Positions 16,690-26,759 of a DNA stretch of 64,000 nucleotides are shown here, piece by piece. A model generated the notes under the pieces. It saw only the letters and a program-made list of their open reading frames with translations. It was not told the origin of the DNA and did not search any database. Each line of letters begins with the position of its first letter. Positions within the stretch are counted from its first letter, which is position 1. Both the position numbers and the translations under genes were made by a program. The DNA is taken from positions 62,001 to 126,000 of the forward strand of contig NZ_JAKLTM010000008.1 of assembly GCF_022012305.1 (NCBI RefSeq), in the 5' to 3' direction. Source of the DNA: Ramlibacter paludis. Lineage in GTDB: Bacteria > Pseudomonadota > Gammaproteobacteria > Burkholderiales > Burkholderiaceae_C.

Positions 16690-17853
16690 ATGAAAAAGTC
16701 CCTCATTGCGCTGGCCGTGCTGGCTGCCGCTGGTGCGGCTTCCGCTCAGTCGTCGGTGACCCTGTTCGGTATCGTCGACGCCACGCTGGCCTGGGGTCGT
16801 GGTAACGGCGCCGGCTCTGTCGATCGCTTCCAACTGACCAACTCGGGCTACAACAGCTCGCGTCTGGGCTTCCGTGGTACGGAAGACCTGGGCGGCGGCA
16901 TGTCCGCCTCCTTCTGGCTGGAAGCCGGTCTGAACAACGACGACGGCCGCGGCGCTGCCACCAACACCAACAACACGATCGCCGGCGGCGCTGCTGCTGG
17001 CCAAGCCGGCAGCCAAGGTCTGACGTTCAACCGTCGTTCCACGGTCAGCCTGGCTGGCAACTGGGGCGAACTGCGCCTGGGCCGTGACTACACCCCGTCC
17101 TTCTGGAACCTGACGGTCTTCGATCCGTTCGGCACCAACGGCGTGGGCACGAACCAGATGCTGAACGGCGTCGCCAGCGGCGTGAACCCCTTCACCGGCA
17201 CCGCCGCCGCGTCGGCCAACCCGGGCGGCTTCTACCCGACCCAAGTTCGTGCTTCGAACTCCATCGGCTACTTCCTGCCCCGTAACCTGGGCGGCTTCTA
17301 CGGCCAGGCCATGTACTACAGCGGCGAGAACCAGGCCACTGGCGCTCGTGACGGCAAGGGCTACAGCGGCCGCGTCGGCTACGCTGCTGGTCCGTTCAAC
17401 GTCGCGCTGGGCTACAACCGCCAGCGCATGGTTGGCACCGCGACCACGGTCGCCGGCGTCCAGGGCGACATCCGCACCTGGAACATCGGTGGTCAGTGGG
17501 ACTTCGGCGTCGCCAAGCTGATGGGCCAGTACGGCCGTGACGACGTCCAGCTGGGCGCTCCGGAAATCAACGGCCGCGGCTGGCTGATCGGTACCCTGGT
17601 GCCGGTCGGCGCTGGCGAAATTCGCGCTTCCTACAGCGAATACCGCGTCAGCTCCAACATCATCGCCAACGACCCGAAGAGCCAGAAGTTCGCGCTGGGC
17701 TACGTGCACAACCTGTCCAAGCGGACCGCCCTGTACACGACCTACGCCTACCTGAAGAACCGCGACGGCGCCAACAGCGCTGTCAACGGTGCCTCCACCG
17801 CCGTGAACGAGAACTCGTCCGGCCTGGACCTGGGCATCCGCCACAGCTTCTGA
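16690..17853 (+). CDS. Outer-membrane general porin (Porin_4/OmpC-like)
   Basis: Trimeric beta-barrel porin. 387 residues: signal peptide 1-20 ([20 protein letters not shown]), then [18 protein letters not shown], the classic first strand of beta-proteobacterial porins, the L3-like region and a terminal Phe (GIRHSF) needed for BAM recognition. Codon use is more T-rich at third positions than the neighbours, as in very highly expressed genes. ATG at 16690 has GGAG 8 bases upstream. Followed by an intrinsic terminator. Confidence 0.95.
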   Translation: MKKSLIALAVLAAAGAASAQSSVTLFGIVDATLAWGRGNGAGSVDRFQLTNSGYNSSRLGFRGTEDLGGGMSASFWLEAGLNNDDGRGAATNTNNTIAGGAAAGQAGSQGLTFNRRSTVSLAGNWGELRLGRDYTPSFWNLTVFDPFGTNGVGTNQMLNGVASGVNPFTGTAAASANPGGFYPTQVRASNSIGYFLPRNLGGFYGQAMYYSGENQATGARDGKGYSGRVGYAAGPFNVALGYNRQRMVGTATTVAGVQGDIRTWNIGGQWDFGVAKLMGQYGRDDVQLGAPEINGRGWLIGTLVPVGAGEIRASYSEYRVSSNIIANDPKSQKFALGYVHNLSKRTALYTTYAYLKNRDGANSAVNGASTAVNENSSGLDLGIRHSF

Positions 17854-17897
17854 TTTTCGAAGCGGCCGCAAGGCCGCTGCAGAAAACAAGAAACTTG

Positions 17898-17923
17898 AAA
17901 GCCGCCTTCGGGCGGCTTTTTTT
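17898..17923 (+). terminator. Rho-independent terminator of the porin gene
   Basis: GCCGCC-TTCG-GGCGGC with a UUCG tetraloop followed by seven T. A second GC stem (AGCGGCC-GCAA-GGCCGCT) lies just after the porin stop, at about 17859-17877. Confidence 0.93.
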
Positions 17924-17933
17924 ATTGAACGCC

Positions 17934-18641
17934 ATGAAGTCCCTCGCCCGCGCCGCCTCGGCCATCCTCCTGCTGCTGCTTGCCGCCTGCAGCTCCGTGC
18001 CGCCCGCGCCGCTGGCCGACCTGGCCGGGTCTTCCTGGCAGCCCTGGTCGCACCAATCGCTTCCGGGCAAGACGCCCACCCTGTTCAAGAACGTGCGCAT
18101 GGACGGCCGCGACGCGATCGCCGTCGACGCCAAGTCCTCCGCGAGCATGCTGCGGCACAACCTGCGCGTCGAGCCTTCGGAGCTCGGGCGCCTGCGCTTC
18201 TCGTGGAAGGTGCCGGCGCTGATGGAAGACGCCGACCTCGCGACGCGCGAAAAGGACGATGCGCCGGTGCGGCTGGTGCTCGTGTTCGAAGGCGACCGCA
18301 GCCGTTTCTCCGCGCGCGACGCCGCGCTGTCGGAGCTGGCGCGCCTGCTGACCGGCGAGGAGCTGCCGTATGCGACGCTCATGTACGTGTGGTGCAACCG
18401 GCGCGAGGCCGGCACCGTGATCACCAGCCCGCGCACCGACCGCATCCGCAAGTTCGTGGTGGAGTCGGGTGCTGCGCACCTGAACGAATGGCGCGACTAC
18501 GAGCGCGACATCCGCGCCGACTACCAGCGCGTGTTCGGCGAGGCGCCCGGCGCCCTGGTCGGCATGGCCATCATGACCGACAGCGACAACACCCATTCGC
18601 GCGCCCGCGCCTGGTACGGCCCGGTGAGCGTCGCCCATTGA
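17934..18641 (+). CDS. DUF3047 domain lipoprotein
   Basis: 235 residues from ATG at 17934. A signal peptide with lipobox LLAAC (lipidated Cys near residue 18) predicts an outer- or inner-membrane lipoprotein. The DUF3047 body is recognised by RLRFSWKVP, VRLVLVFEGD, LMYVWCN and the C-terminal GMAIMTDSDNTHSRARAWYG. No biochemical role is known to me. The start lies only 10 bases past the porin terminator and there is no clear ribosome site, so its promoter is unclear. Confidence 0.85.
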   Translation: MKSLARAASAILLLLLAACSSVPPAPLADLAGSSWQPWSHQSLPGKTPTLFKNVRMDGRDAIAVDAKSSASMLRHNLRVEPSELGRLRFSWKVPALMEDADLATREKDDAPVRLVLVFEGDRSRFSARDAALSELARLLTGEELPYATLMYVWCNRREAGTVITSPRTDRIRKFVVESGAAHLNEWRDYERDIRADYQRVFGEAPGALVGMAIMTDSDNTHSRARAWYGPVSVAH

Positions 18642-18684
18642 TAAGCCGGCGGAAATTCGTTTAGGCCTCAAGGAAAGCCCGGTG

Positions 18685-18701
18685 TCGGCACGCGGATTGC
18701 T
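18685..18701 (+). promoter_or_regulatory. Sigma-54 (RpoN) promoter candidate
   Basis: TCGGCACGCGGATTGCT: -24 GG at 18687-18688 and -12 GC at 18699-18700, exactly 10 bases apart, with GGCACG-N4-TTGCT matching the RpoN consensus TGGCACG-N4-TTGCW except for the first T. It lies 35 bp before dppB, giving a start near 18712. Pattern is seen; function is inferred. Confidence 0.6.
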
Positions 18702-18735
18702 CTGCTAGCATCGAAGTCCCCTCGCGCCCCATCGA

Positions 18736-19716
18736 ATGCTCGCCTTCATCCTGCGCCGCGTGTTCCAGGCCCTCATCGTGATGGTGGTCGTGGCCTACAT
18801 CGCTTTCCTGCTGTTCCAATATGTCGGCGATCCGGTGGTGTTCCTCCTGGGGCAGGACGCATCGCCGCAGCAGATCCGCCAGCTGCGCTCCGACCTCGGG
18901 CTCGACCAGCCCTTCTTCGTGCAGTTCTGGCACTTCCTGGTGAATGCGGCGCAGGGCGAATTCGGCCTGAGCCTCCGCCAGGGCGCCAAGGTCTCGCGCC
19001 TCATCGCCGAGCGCTTTCCCGCCACGCTGGAACTGGCGCTGGTGGCTGCCGGACTCGCCCTGATCCTCGGCATCCCGATGGGCGTCTATGCGGCCCTGCG
19101 CCGCGGCACCTTCCTGAGCCAGGCCTTCATGATGGTCTCGCTGCTGGGTGTGTCGCTGCCGACGTTCCTGATCGGCATCCTGCTGATCCTCGTCTTCGCT
19201 GTCATGCTCGGCTGGTTCCCCAGCTTCGGCCGCGGCGAGACGGTGCAGGTCGGCTGGTGGTCCAGCGGCCTGCTCACCCGCGACGGCTGGCACCACGTGG
19301 TGCTGCCCGCGATCACGCTGGCCGTGTTCCAGCTCACGCTGATCATGCGGCTCGTGCGCGCGGAAATGCTGGAAGTGCTGCGCACCGACTACATCAAGTT
19401 CGCGCGTGCCCGCGGCCTGTCGAACCGCACCATCCACTTCGGCCATGCGCTGAAGAACACCCTGGTGCCGGTGCTCACCATCACCGGCCTGCAGCTGGGT
19501 GGCCTGATCGCCTTCGCCATCATCACCGAGACCGTTTTCCAGTGGCCCGGCATGGGCCTGCTGTTCATCCAGGCCGTGACCTTCGCCGACATCCCGGTGA
19601 TGGCGGCCTACCTGTGCCTGATCGCGCTGATCTTCGTCCTCATCAACCTGGTGGTGGACCTGCTGTACTTCGCCGTCGACCCGCGCCTGCGCGTCGGCAG
19701 CGCCGGAGGCCATTGA
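18736..19716 (+). CDS. Peptide ABC transporter permease (DppB/OppB-like)
   Basis: 326-residue inner-membrane permease, six transmembrane helices, first of the pair that forms the channel. N-terminal MLAFILRRVFQALIVMVVV and the EAA loop (VRAEMLEVLRTDYIKFARARGLS) identify the OppBC family. First gene of an operon behind the sigma-54 promoter candidate. No good ribosome site precedes ATG at 18736. Its stop overlaps the next ATG (TGATG). Confidence 0.93.
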   Translation: MLAFILRRVFQALIVMVVVAYIAFLLFQYVGDPVVFLLGQDASPQQIRQLRSDLGLDQPFFVQFWHFLVNAAQGEFGLSLRQGAKVSRLIAERFPATLELALVAAGLALILGIPMGVYAALRRGTFLSQAFMMVSLLGVSLPTFLIGILLILVFAVMLGWFPSFGRGETVQVGWWSSGLLTRDGWHHVVLPAITLAVFQLTLIMRLVRAEMLEVLRTDYIKFARARGLSNRTIHFGHALKNTLVPVLTITGLQLGGLIAFAIITETVFQWPGMGLLFIQAVTFADIPVMAAYLCLIALIFVLINLVVDLLYFAVDPRLRVGSAGGH

Positions 19717-20945
19717 TGCTCGCTCCCGTCGCCGCGCACGCGCGCGCCCTGGCCCATGGCCGGCCCTTCGCCCACATCTCGCAGTTCCATCCGGAGCTCA
19801 CGGCATTCCGGCGCGACCTGCACGCCCATCCCGAGCTCGGCTTCGAGGAGGTCTACACCTCGGCGCGGGTGCAGGAGTCGCTGCGCCTTTGCCAGGTCGA
19901 CGAGGTGCATGCCGGCATCGGCAAGACCGGCGTGGTCGGCATCATCCGCGGCAAGACCAACACCAGCGGCCGCATGATCGGCCTGCGCGCCGACATGGAC
20001 GCGCTCACCATGACCGAGGCCAACGACTTCCCCTGGAAGTCGGGCAAGAGCGGGATGATGCACGGCTGCGGGCACGACGGCCACGTCGCCATGCTGGTCG
20101 GCGCCGCGCGCTACCTGGCCGAGACGCGCAACTTCGACGGCACCGCGGTGCTGGTCTTCCAGCCCGGCGAAGAAGGCTTCGCGGGCGCCAAGGCCATGAT
20201 CGAGGACGGCCTGTTCCAGCGCTGGCCGGTGGAAGCGATCTACGCCATGCACAACTGGCCCGGCCTCAAGCCCGGCTGCTTCGGCATCCGCAACGAAGCG
20301 ATGATGGCCGCCGCCGACCGCGTGACGATCGAGATCACCGGCAAGGGCGGCCACGGCGCGCATCCTTACCTCGCGGTCGACCCGGTGCTGGTCGCGGCGC
20401 ACATCATCACCGCGGTGCAGAGCATCGTCTCGCGCAACGTGAAGGCGGTCGACGGCGCGGTGATCAGCCTGTGCGCGATGAACGCCGGCGACCTGCACGC
20501 GATGAGCGTGATTCCCGGCAAGGCCACGCTGGTCGGCACCGTGCGCACCTTCCGTCCCGAGGTACAGGCGATGGTGGAGCGGCGCCTGAACGAACTTTGC
20601 AGCGCCGTGGCGCTCGGCTTCGGCGCAACCGCCACGGTGCACTACGAGCGCATCTATCCGGCCACCATCAACACCGCGCGCGAAACCGAATTCGCCGGCA
20701 ACGTCGCCGAGTCGCTGGTCGGCCCGGAGAACGTGGTGCGCGACATGGAGCCCAGCATGGGCGCGGAAGACTTCTCCTTCATGCTGCAGGTGAAGCCCGG
20801 CGCCTACCTGCGCATCGGCCAGGGCGGCGAGGGCAGCTGCATGCTGCACATGACGCGCTACGACTTCAACGACGAGATCCTGCCCCTGGGCGCGGCGCTG
20901 CATGCCGCCCTGGTGGAACAGGCCATGCCGGCGGCCGCGCCCTGA
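19716..20945 (+). CDS. M20 family amidohydrolase (hippurate hydrolase-like)
   Basis: Di-metal hydrolase of N-acyl amino acids or related amides, cytoplasmic. 409 residues from ATG at 19716, which overlaps the permease stop. Metal-site motifs: DLHAHPELGFEE, MHGCGHDGH (Cys/His), GEEGFAGAK and MHNWPG; the dimerisation domain carries GKGGHGAHPY and the C-terminal MGAEDFSFM. The position between the permease and binding-protein genes suggests it processes an imported acylated peptide or amino acid (inference). The exact substrate is unknown. Confidence 0.92.
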   Translation: MLAPVAAHARALAHGRPFAHISQFHPELTAFRRDLHAHPELGFEEVYTSARVQESLRLCQVDEVHAGIGKTGVVGIIRGKTNTSGRMIGLRADMDALTMTEANDFPWKSGKSGMMHGCGHDGHVAMLVGAARYLAETRNFDGTAVLVFQPGEEGFAGAKAMIEDGLFQRWPVEAIYAMHNWPGLKPGCFGIRNEAMMAAADRVTIEITGKGGHGAHPYLAVDPVLVAAHIITAVQSIVSRNVKAVDGAVISLCAMNAGDLHAMSVIPGKATLVGTVRTFRPEVQAMVERRLNELCSAVALGFGATATVHYERIYPATINTARETEFAGNVAESLVGPENVVRDMEPSMGAEDFSFMLQVKPGAYLRIGQGGEGSCMLHMTRYDFNDEILPLGAALHAALVEQAMPAAAP

Positions 20946-21000
20946 GCGCGGCGGCCCGACGATTTTCCCAGGCATCACTTCCAACAAAGGAGCCACGAGC

Positions 21001-22575
21001 ATGCAACTGAAAAAACGAACCATCGCCGCCGCAGCCATCCTGGCGCTGGCCGCCGCCGCGCAGGCGCAGACGGTGCGCGTCGCCAACCAGGGCGACTCGC
21101 TGTCGATGGACCCGCACTCGCTCAACGAGTCGCTGCAGCTGTCCGTGACCGGCAACGTGTACGAGCCGCTGGTCGGCCGTGCCAAGGACCTGAGCCTGGC
21201 GCCCGCGCTGGCCACCTCGTGGAAGCAGACCTCGCCCACCGTGTGGCGCTTCGAGCTGCGCAAGGGCGTCCTGTTCCATGACGGCACGCCGTTCACCGCC
21301 GACGACGTGGTGTTCTCGTTCCAGCGCGCCGCCGGCGAAGGCTCGGACCTCAAGAGCAACATCAACGACGTGAAGGAAGTGCGCAAGGTCAACGACCACA
21401 CGGTCGACATCGAGACCAAGACGCCGTTCCCGATCCTGCCGAACCAGCTGACCACGCTCTACATGCTGAGCAAGAAGTGGTGCGAGCAGAACCAAGCCAC
21501 GCGCCCGGTGGACCGCCGCAAGGGCATCGAGAACGCGGCTTCCTTCCGCGCCAACGGCACGGGCCCGTACCGCCTGCGCGAGCGCCAGCCGAACGTGCGC
21601 ACCACCTTCATCCGCAACGGCAACTACTGGGGCACCATCGACGGCAACGCCCAGGAAGTCATCTTCACCCCGATCGGCAACGACGCCACCCGCGTCGCCG
21701 CGCTGCTGTCGGGCGAGATCGACGTGATGGAGCCGGTGCCGGTGCAGGACATCGACCGCATCAACGCCTCCGCCGGCGCCAAGGTGCTGGCCGGCCCCGA
21801 GCTGCGCACCATCTTCCTGGGCATGGACCAGAAGCGCGACGAACTGCTGTACTCCAGCGTGAAGGGCAAGAACCCCTTCAAGGACAAGCGCGTGCGCCAG
21901 GCCTTCTACCAGGCCATCGACATCGACGGCATCCAGAAGACCGTGATGCGCGGCGCCTCCAAGCCCACCGGCCTGATGATCGGCCCCGGCGTGCACGGCT
22001 TCAGCGAGGCGGCCAACAAGCGCCTGCCCTACGACCCGGAAGCTTCCAAGAAGCTGCTGGCCGAAGCCGGCTATCCGAGCGGCTTCGAGGTGACCATGAA
22101 CTGCCCGAACGACCGCTACGTCAACGACGCGCGCATCTGCCAGGCCGTGGCCGCCAACCTGTCGCGCGTGGGCGTGAAGATCAACCTGGCCGCCGAGACC
22201 AAGGGCACCTACTTCCCGAAGATCCTGCGCCGCGACACCAGCTTCTATCTCCTGGGCTGGACGCCGTCGACCTACGACGCGCACGACGCGCTGAATGCGC
22301 TGATGGCCTGCCCCGACGACGCCGGCGCCGGCCAGTTCAACCTGGGCGCCTACTGCAACCCGGCGCAGACCAAGCTGATCAAGCAGATCCAGGCCGAGAC
22401 CGACAAGGGCAAGCGCGACGCCATGATCGCCGAGGCGATGAAGCTGCACTCCGACGACATCGGCCACCTGCCGCTGCACCAGCAGGCGCTGGCCTGGGGC
22501 ACGAGCAAGAAGGTCGACATCGTGCAGCGGGCCGACAACTACATGCCCTTCAAGTGGATCAGCATCAAGAAGTGA
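21001..22575 (+). CDS. Peptide ABC transporter substrate-binding protein (SBP_bac_5)
   Basis: Periplasmic binding protein of the DppA/OppA class, 524 residues. Signal peptide 1-22 (ending AAAAQAQ). Family markers: DSLSMDPHS, VYEPLVGR, WRFELRKGVLFHDGTPFTADDVVFSF and NPFKDKRVRQAFYQAIDID. Strong ribosome site AAAGGAG (20987-20993). Two cysteine-bearing loops (NCPNDRY, ACPDD) suggest a disulfide. The ligand is probably a peptide or acyl-amino acid. Confidence 0.94.
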   Translation: MQLKKRTIAAAAILALAAAAQAQTVRVANQGDSLSMDPHSLNESLQLSVTGNVYEPLVGRAKDLSLAPALATSWKQTSPTVWRFELRKGVLFHDGTPFTADDVVFSFQRAAGEGSDLKSNINDVKEVRKVNDHTVDIETKTPFPILPNQLTTLYMLSKKWCEQNQATRPVDRRKGIENAASFRANGTGPYRLRERQPNVRTTFIRNGNYWGTIDGNAQEVIFTPIGNDATRVAALLSGEIDVMEPVPVQDIDRINASAGAKVLAGPELRTIFLGMDQKRDELLYSSVKGKNPFKDKRVRQAFYQAIDIDGIQKTVMRGASKPTGLMIGPGVHGFSEAANKRLPYDPEASKKLLAEAGYPSGFEVTMNCPNDRYVNDARICQAVAANLSRVGVKINLAAETKGTYFPKILRRDTSFYLLGWTPSTYDAHDALNALMACPDDAGAGQFNLGAYCNPAQTKLIKQIQAETDKGKRDAMIAEAMKLHSDDIGHLPLHQQALAWGTSKKVDIVQRADNYMPFKWISIKK

Positions 22576-22580
22576 AGTAG

Positions 22581-23492
22581 TTGAAAGCAGCCCTTGCGCG
22601 TTGGTTCGACAGCGACGTCGGCCACAGTTTCCGCACGTCGCCCGTGGCCATGGCCGCGGCGGCGGTCGCGTTCCTGTGCGTGTTCTGTGCGGTGTTCGCC
22701 CCCTGGGTGGCGCCGCACAATCCGTTCGACATCTCCACGCTGGTGCTCGGTGACGCGCAGCTGCCGCCGGCCTGGATAGAGCGGGGCAGCGCCAAGTACC
22801 TGCTGGGCACCGACGACCAGGGCCGGGACATCCTCTCGGTGCTGATGTTCGGCGCCCGCATCTCGCTGGTGGTGGGCATCGTCTCGGTGCTGCTGTCGAT
22901 GCTGATCGGGGTCGCGCTCGGCCTGCTGGCGGGCTTCATGGGCGGCTGGGTCGACACTTTCCTGATGCGCCTGTGCGACGTGATGCTCAGCTTCCCCGCC
23001 ATCCTGGTGGCGCTGATGATCGCCGGCGTCGGGCGGGCGCTCTTTCCCAATGCGGCCAACACCGTGGCCTTCGGCGTGCTGATCCTCGCCATCACGCTCA
23101 CCGGCTGGGTGCAGTACGCGCGCACGGTGCGCGGCTCCACGCTGGTGGAGCGCAACAAGGAATACGTGCAGGCCGCGCGCGTCACCGGCGTCTCCAAGCG
23201 CCGCATCATGAGCGGCCACGTGCTGCCCAACGTGATGGGCCCGGTGCTGGTGCTGGCCACCATCCAGGTCGCCACCGCCATCATCACGGAAGCCACGCTG
23301 TCCTACCTGGGCGTCGGCGTGCCGATCACGCAGCCCTCGCTGGGCACGCTGATCCGCAACGGCAACGACTTCCTGATGTCGGGCGAATGGTGGATCGCGC
23401 TGTTCCCCGGCCTGATGCTGGTGCTGATCGCTCTGTCGGTGAACCTGCTGGGCGACTGGCTGCGCGACGCCATCAACCCGCGCTTGCGCTGA
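22581..23492 (+). CDS. Peptide ABC transporter permease (DppC/OppC-like)
   Basis: 303 residues from TTG at 22581, 6 bases after the binding-protein stop. N-terminal DppC extension, DDQGRDILS motif, EAA loop (ERNKEYVQAARVTGVSKRRIM) and C-terminal GLMLVLIALSVNLLGDWLRDAINPRLR are typical. Pairs with the permease at 18736. Confidence 0.93.
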   Translation: MKAALARWFDSDVGHSFRTSPVAMAAAAVAFLCVFCAVFAPWVAPHNPFDISTLVLGDAQLPPAWIERGSAKYLLGTDDQGRDILSVLMFGARISLVVGIVSVLLSMLIGVALGLLAGFMGGWVDTFLMRLCDVMLSFPAILVALMIAGVGRALFPNAANTVAFGVLILAITLTGWVQYARTVRGSTLVERNKEYVQAARVTGVSKRRIMSGHVLPNVMGPVLVLATIQVATAIITEATLSYLGVGVPITQPSLGTLIRNGNDFLMSGEWWIALFPGLMLVLIALSVNLLGDWLRDAINPRLR

Positions 23493-23499
23493 ACCACGA

Positions 23500-24473
23500 A
23501 TGTCGCTGCTGCAAGTCCAGAACCTGGTCGTCGAATTCCCCACGCGGCGCGGCACGCTGCGCGCGCTCGACGACATCTCCTTCGAGATCGCGCCGGGGGA
23601 AATCCTCGGCGTGGTCGGCGAGTCCGGCGCCGGCAAGTCGCTGACCGGCGCCGCCATCATCGGGCTGCTCGAGCCGCCGGGGCGCGTCGCCTCCGGGCAG
23701 ATCCTGCTGGAAGGCGAGCGCATCGACAACCTGCCTTTCGAGCGCATGCGCCACATCCGCGGCCGCAAGATCGGCGCGATCTTCCAGGATCCGCTCACCT
23801 CGCTGAACCCGCTCTACACGATAGGGCGGCAGCTGGTGGAGACGATCCAGGCGCACCTGCCGGTGACGGCGCAGGAAGCGCGCCGGCGCGCCATCGGCCT
23901 GCTGGAAGACACCGGCATCCCCGCCGCGGCCGAACGCATCGACCACTTCCCGCACCAGTTCTCCGGCGGCATGCGCCAGCGCGTGGTGATCGCGCTGGCC
24001 CTGGCCGCCGAACCCAAGCTGATCGTCGCCGACGAGCCGACCACCGCGCTCGACGTCTCGATCCAGGCGCAGATCATCCAGTTGCTGAAGAAGGTCTGCC
24101 AGGAACGTGGCGCCGCCGTCATGCTGATCACGCACGACATGGGCGTGATTGCCGAGACCTGCGACCGCGTGGCGGTGATGTACGCCGGCCGCGTCGCCGA
24201 GATCGGCCCGGTGCACGAAGTGATCAATACGCCCGCCCACCCTTACACGCTGGGCCTGATGGCCGCCATACCGGACATCACCGTGGACCGCGAACGCCTG
24301 AACCAGATCGACGGCGCCATGCCGCGCCTGAACGCCATCCCCACCGGCTGCGCCTACAACCCGCGCTGCCCGCGTGCTTTCGACCGCTGCATGCGCGAGC
24401 GCCCGGACCTGCTGAATGCGGGCGCGACCCGCGCGGCCTGCTGGCTGCACGACGCCAACGCGGAGGCCGTGGG

Positions 24474-24477
<4 letters not shown>
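23500..24477 (+). CDS. Peptide ABC transporter ATPase (DppD-like)
   Basis: 325 residues. Walker A GESGAGKS, Q-loop FQDPLTSLNP, signature FSGGMRQRV, Walker B LIVADEPTTALDVS, and the C-terminal Cys cluster CAYNPRCPRAFDRC of the oligopeptide ATPase extension (an iron-sulfur or metal site in relatives). ATG at 23500. Confidence 0.95.
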
Positions 24478-25468
<991 letters not shown>

Positions 25469-25472
<4 letters not shown>

Positions 25473-26698
25473 CGCGCGAGCGCCGGATACAGCCGCAGCA
25501 GTTTCTCGCTCACGCAGTCCACGTAGTTTTCGGGGATGCGCCACACCAGCGTGCCGGGCTGGTTCTCCAGGCAGCGCTGCGCCGGCGGGATCGGGTAGCG
25601 CAGCGAGAGCAGCACGTCGGTGGAGATCACCTCGTTGGCGTACCAGTAGCCGTGGCCCTTCATGCCGCCCATCTCGTGGGCGCCGCGCACGCTGGTGACG
25701 TCGATCGCCTGCAGCCGCGGGTCGGACGCCAGCCGGCGGATTTCTTCCACGCTCAGGTCCGTGATGTCGGGCCGGCCCAGGCGCGAGGCGCCGGCGATCA
25801 GCGACGAGAAACCCAGCGCGCGGTCGATGCGCGAGTAGTACACGAGCACCTGGCGCGCCAGGTCCAGCGAAGGCTGCACGTGCTCGCTGGCGAAGGTCTT
25901 GAGGTCCACATCGGAGGCCACGTACATGACGTTGCCGATGCGCCAGGACTTCTGCAGTTCGTCCCGGCTCGCGGCCGGCGTGCGCGCGCGCAGCCGGTCC
26001 AGCGCCGCGGCCAGCAGGGGCGAGCCGCAGCTATAGGCCATCACGCTGATCTGCTCCGCCTTCGTGCGCGCGAGCAGCGCCAGCATGCGCTCGATGGCCG
26101 GGATGTACTGCTCGGCACGCGGGCAGTCGGTGAGGTAGTTCCAGAACATGCTGCCCGTCGGCCACTGGAAGGTGACCACCGCGCCCTGGCCGAGATAGTG
26201 CGAGAACGATCCCATCTGCACCGCGACCTCGTTGAAGGCCACGCGGTAGCCATGCACGTAGAACACGAGCGTGGGATTCTTCGTGCGCGCCAGCTGCGCG
26301 TCGATGGCCTGCACGAAAGCGTCGTCGGCCTGAGGAACGGTGCCGAACGCCTGCACGGATTCCACCGCGCCGTTGCGCGGCTTGGCCACGGTGCTTGCCT
26401 GGTCGGAGGCCATCAGCGCCGCCCAGTCCCAGCCGGGCTCGCCCAGCCGCACCTGCGCGACGCCGAGCTCGACGCCATCGGCACTGGAGTTGCTGTAGTT
26501 CTCGGGGCTTTCGGTGCGCGCGCGCGTGGTCGCGTAGAACACCGGCAGGCGGGTGGTGCGCAGCGCCTCCGGCATGGCACGCTCGAAGTCCAGCCGTGGT
26601 TCCTTCAAGACCGCCGGCGTGGGTGCGAGGTGCCAGTTGGTGGTGGAGCAGCCGGTCAGCCACAGCAGCGCGAGCAGCGCGAGGAGCAGTCGTTTCAT
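25469..26698 (-). CDS. Alpha/beta hydrolase, DUF900 family, lipoprotein
   Basis: 409 residues. Signal peptide with lipobox LWLTGC (Cys about 17). DUF900 hydrolase features: VFYATTRAR, FYVHGYRVAFNEV (oxyanion His), the nucleophile elbow AYSCGS (Ser with a Cys-Gly rather than the usual x-Gly) and a late HEMGGMKGHGYW providing the catalytic His. Cell-envelope esterase or lipase is likely; the substrate is unknown. ATG at 26698 is followed directly by the lipoprotein signal. Confidence 0.85.
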
Positions 26699-26759
26699 CC
26701 GGGCTATCGGACCGCAGCGGCGGGCCGCTGTCCATTGACCCTTGGTCTTACCCGCGCGT

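Noticed and set aside
16598-16691. Upstream ORFs in the porin leader (TTG at 16598, GTG at 16614)
   Set aside because: The TTG touches the AGGAGG with no spacing and the GTG is 16 bases away; neither frame has protein-like composition.
26713-26750. GCAGCGGCGGGCCGCTG stem and CATTGACCCTTGGTCTTA as a terminator and a fourth palindrome copy
   Set aside because: The stem has almost no loop or T-tract, and the second sequence has an inserted base that breaks the palindrome match.
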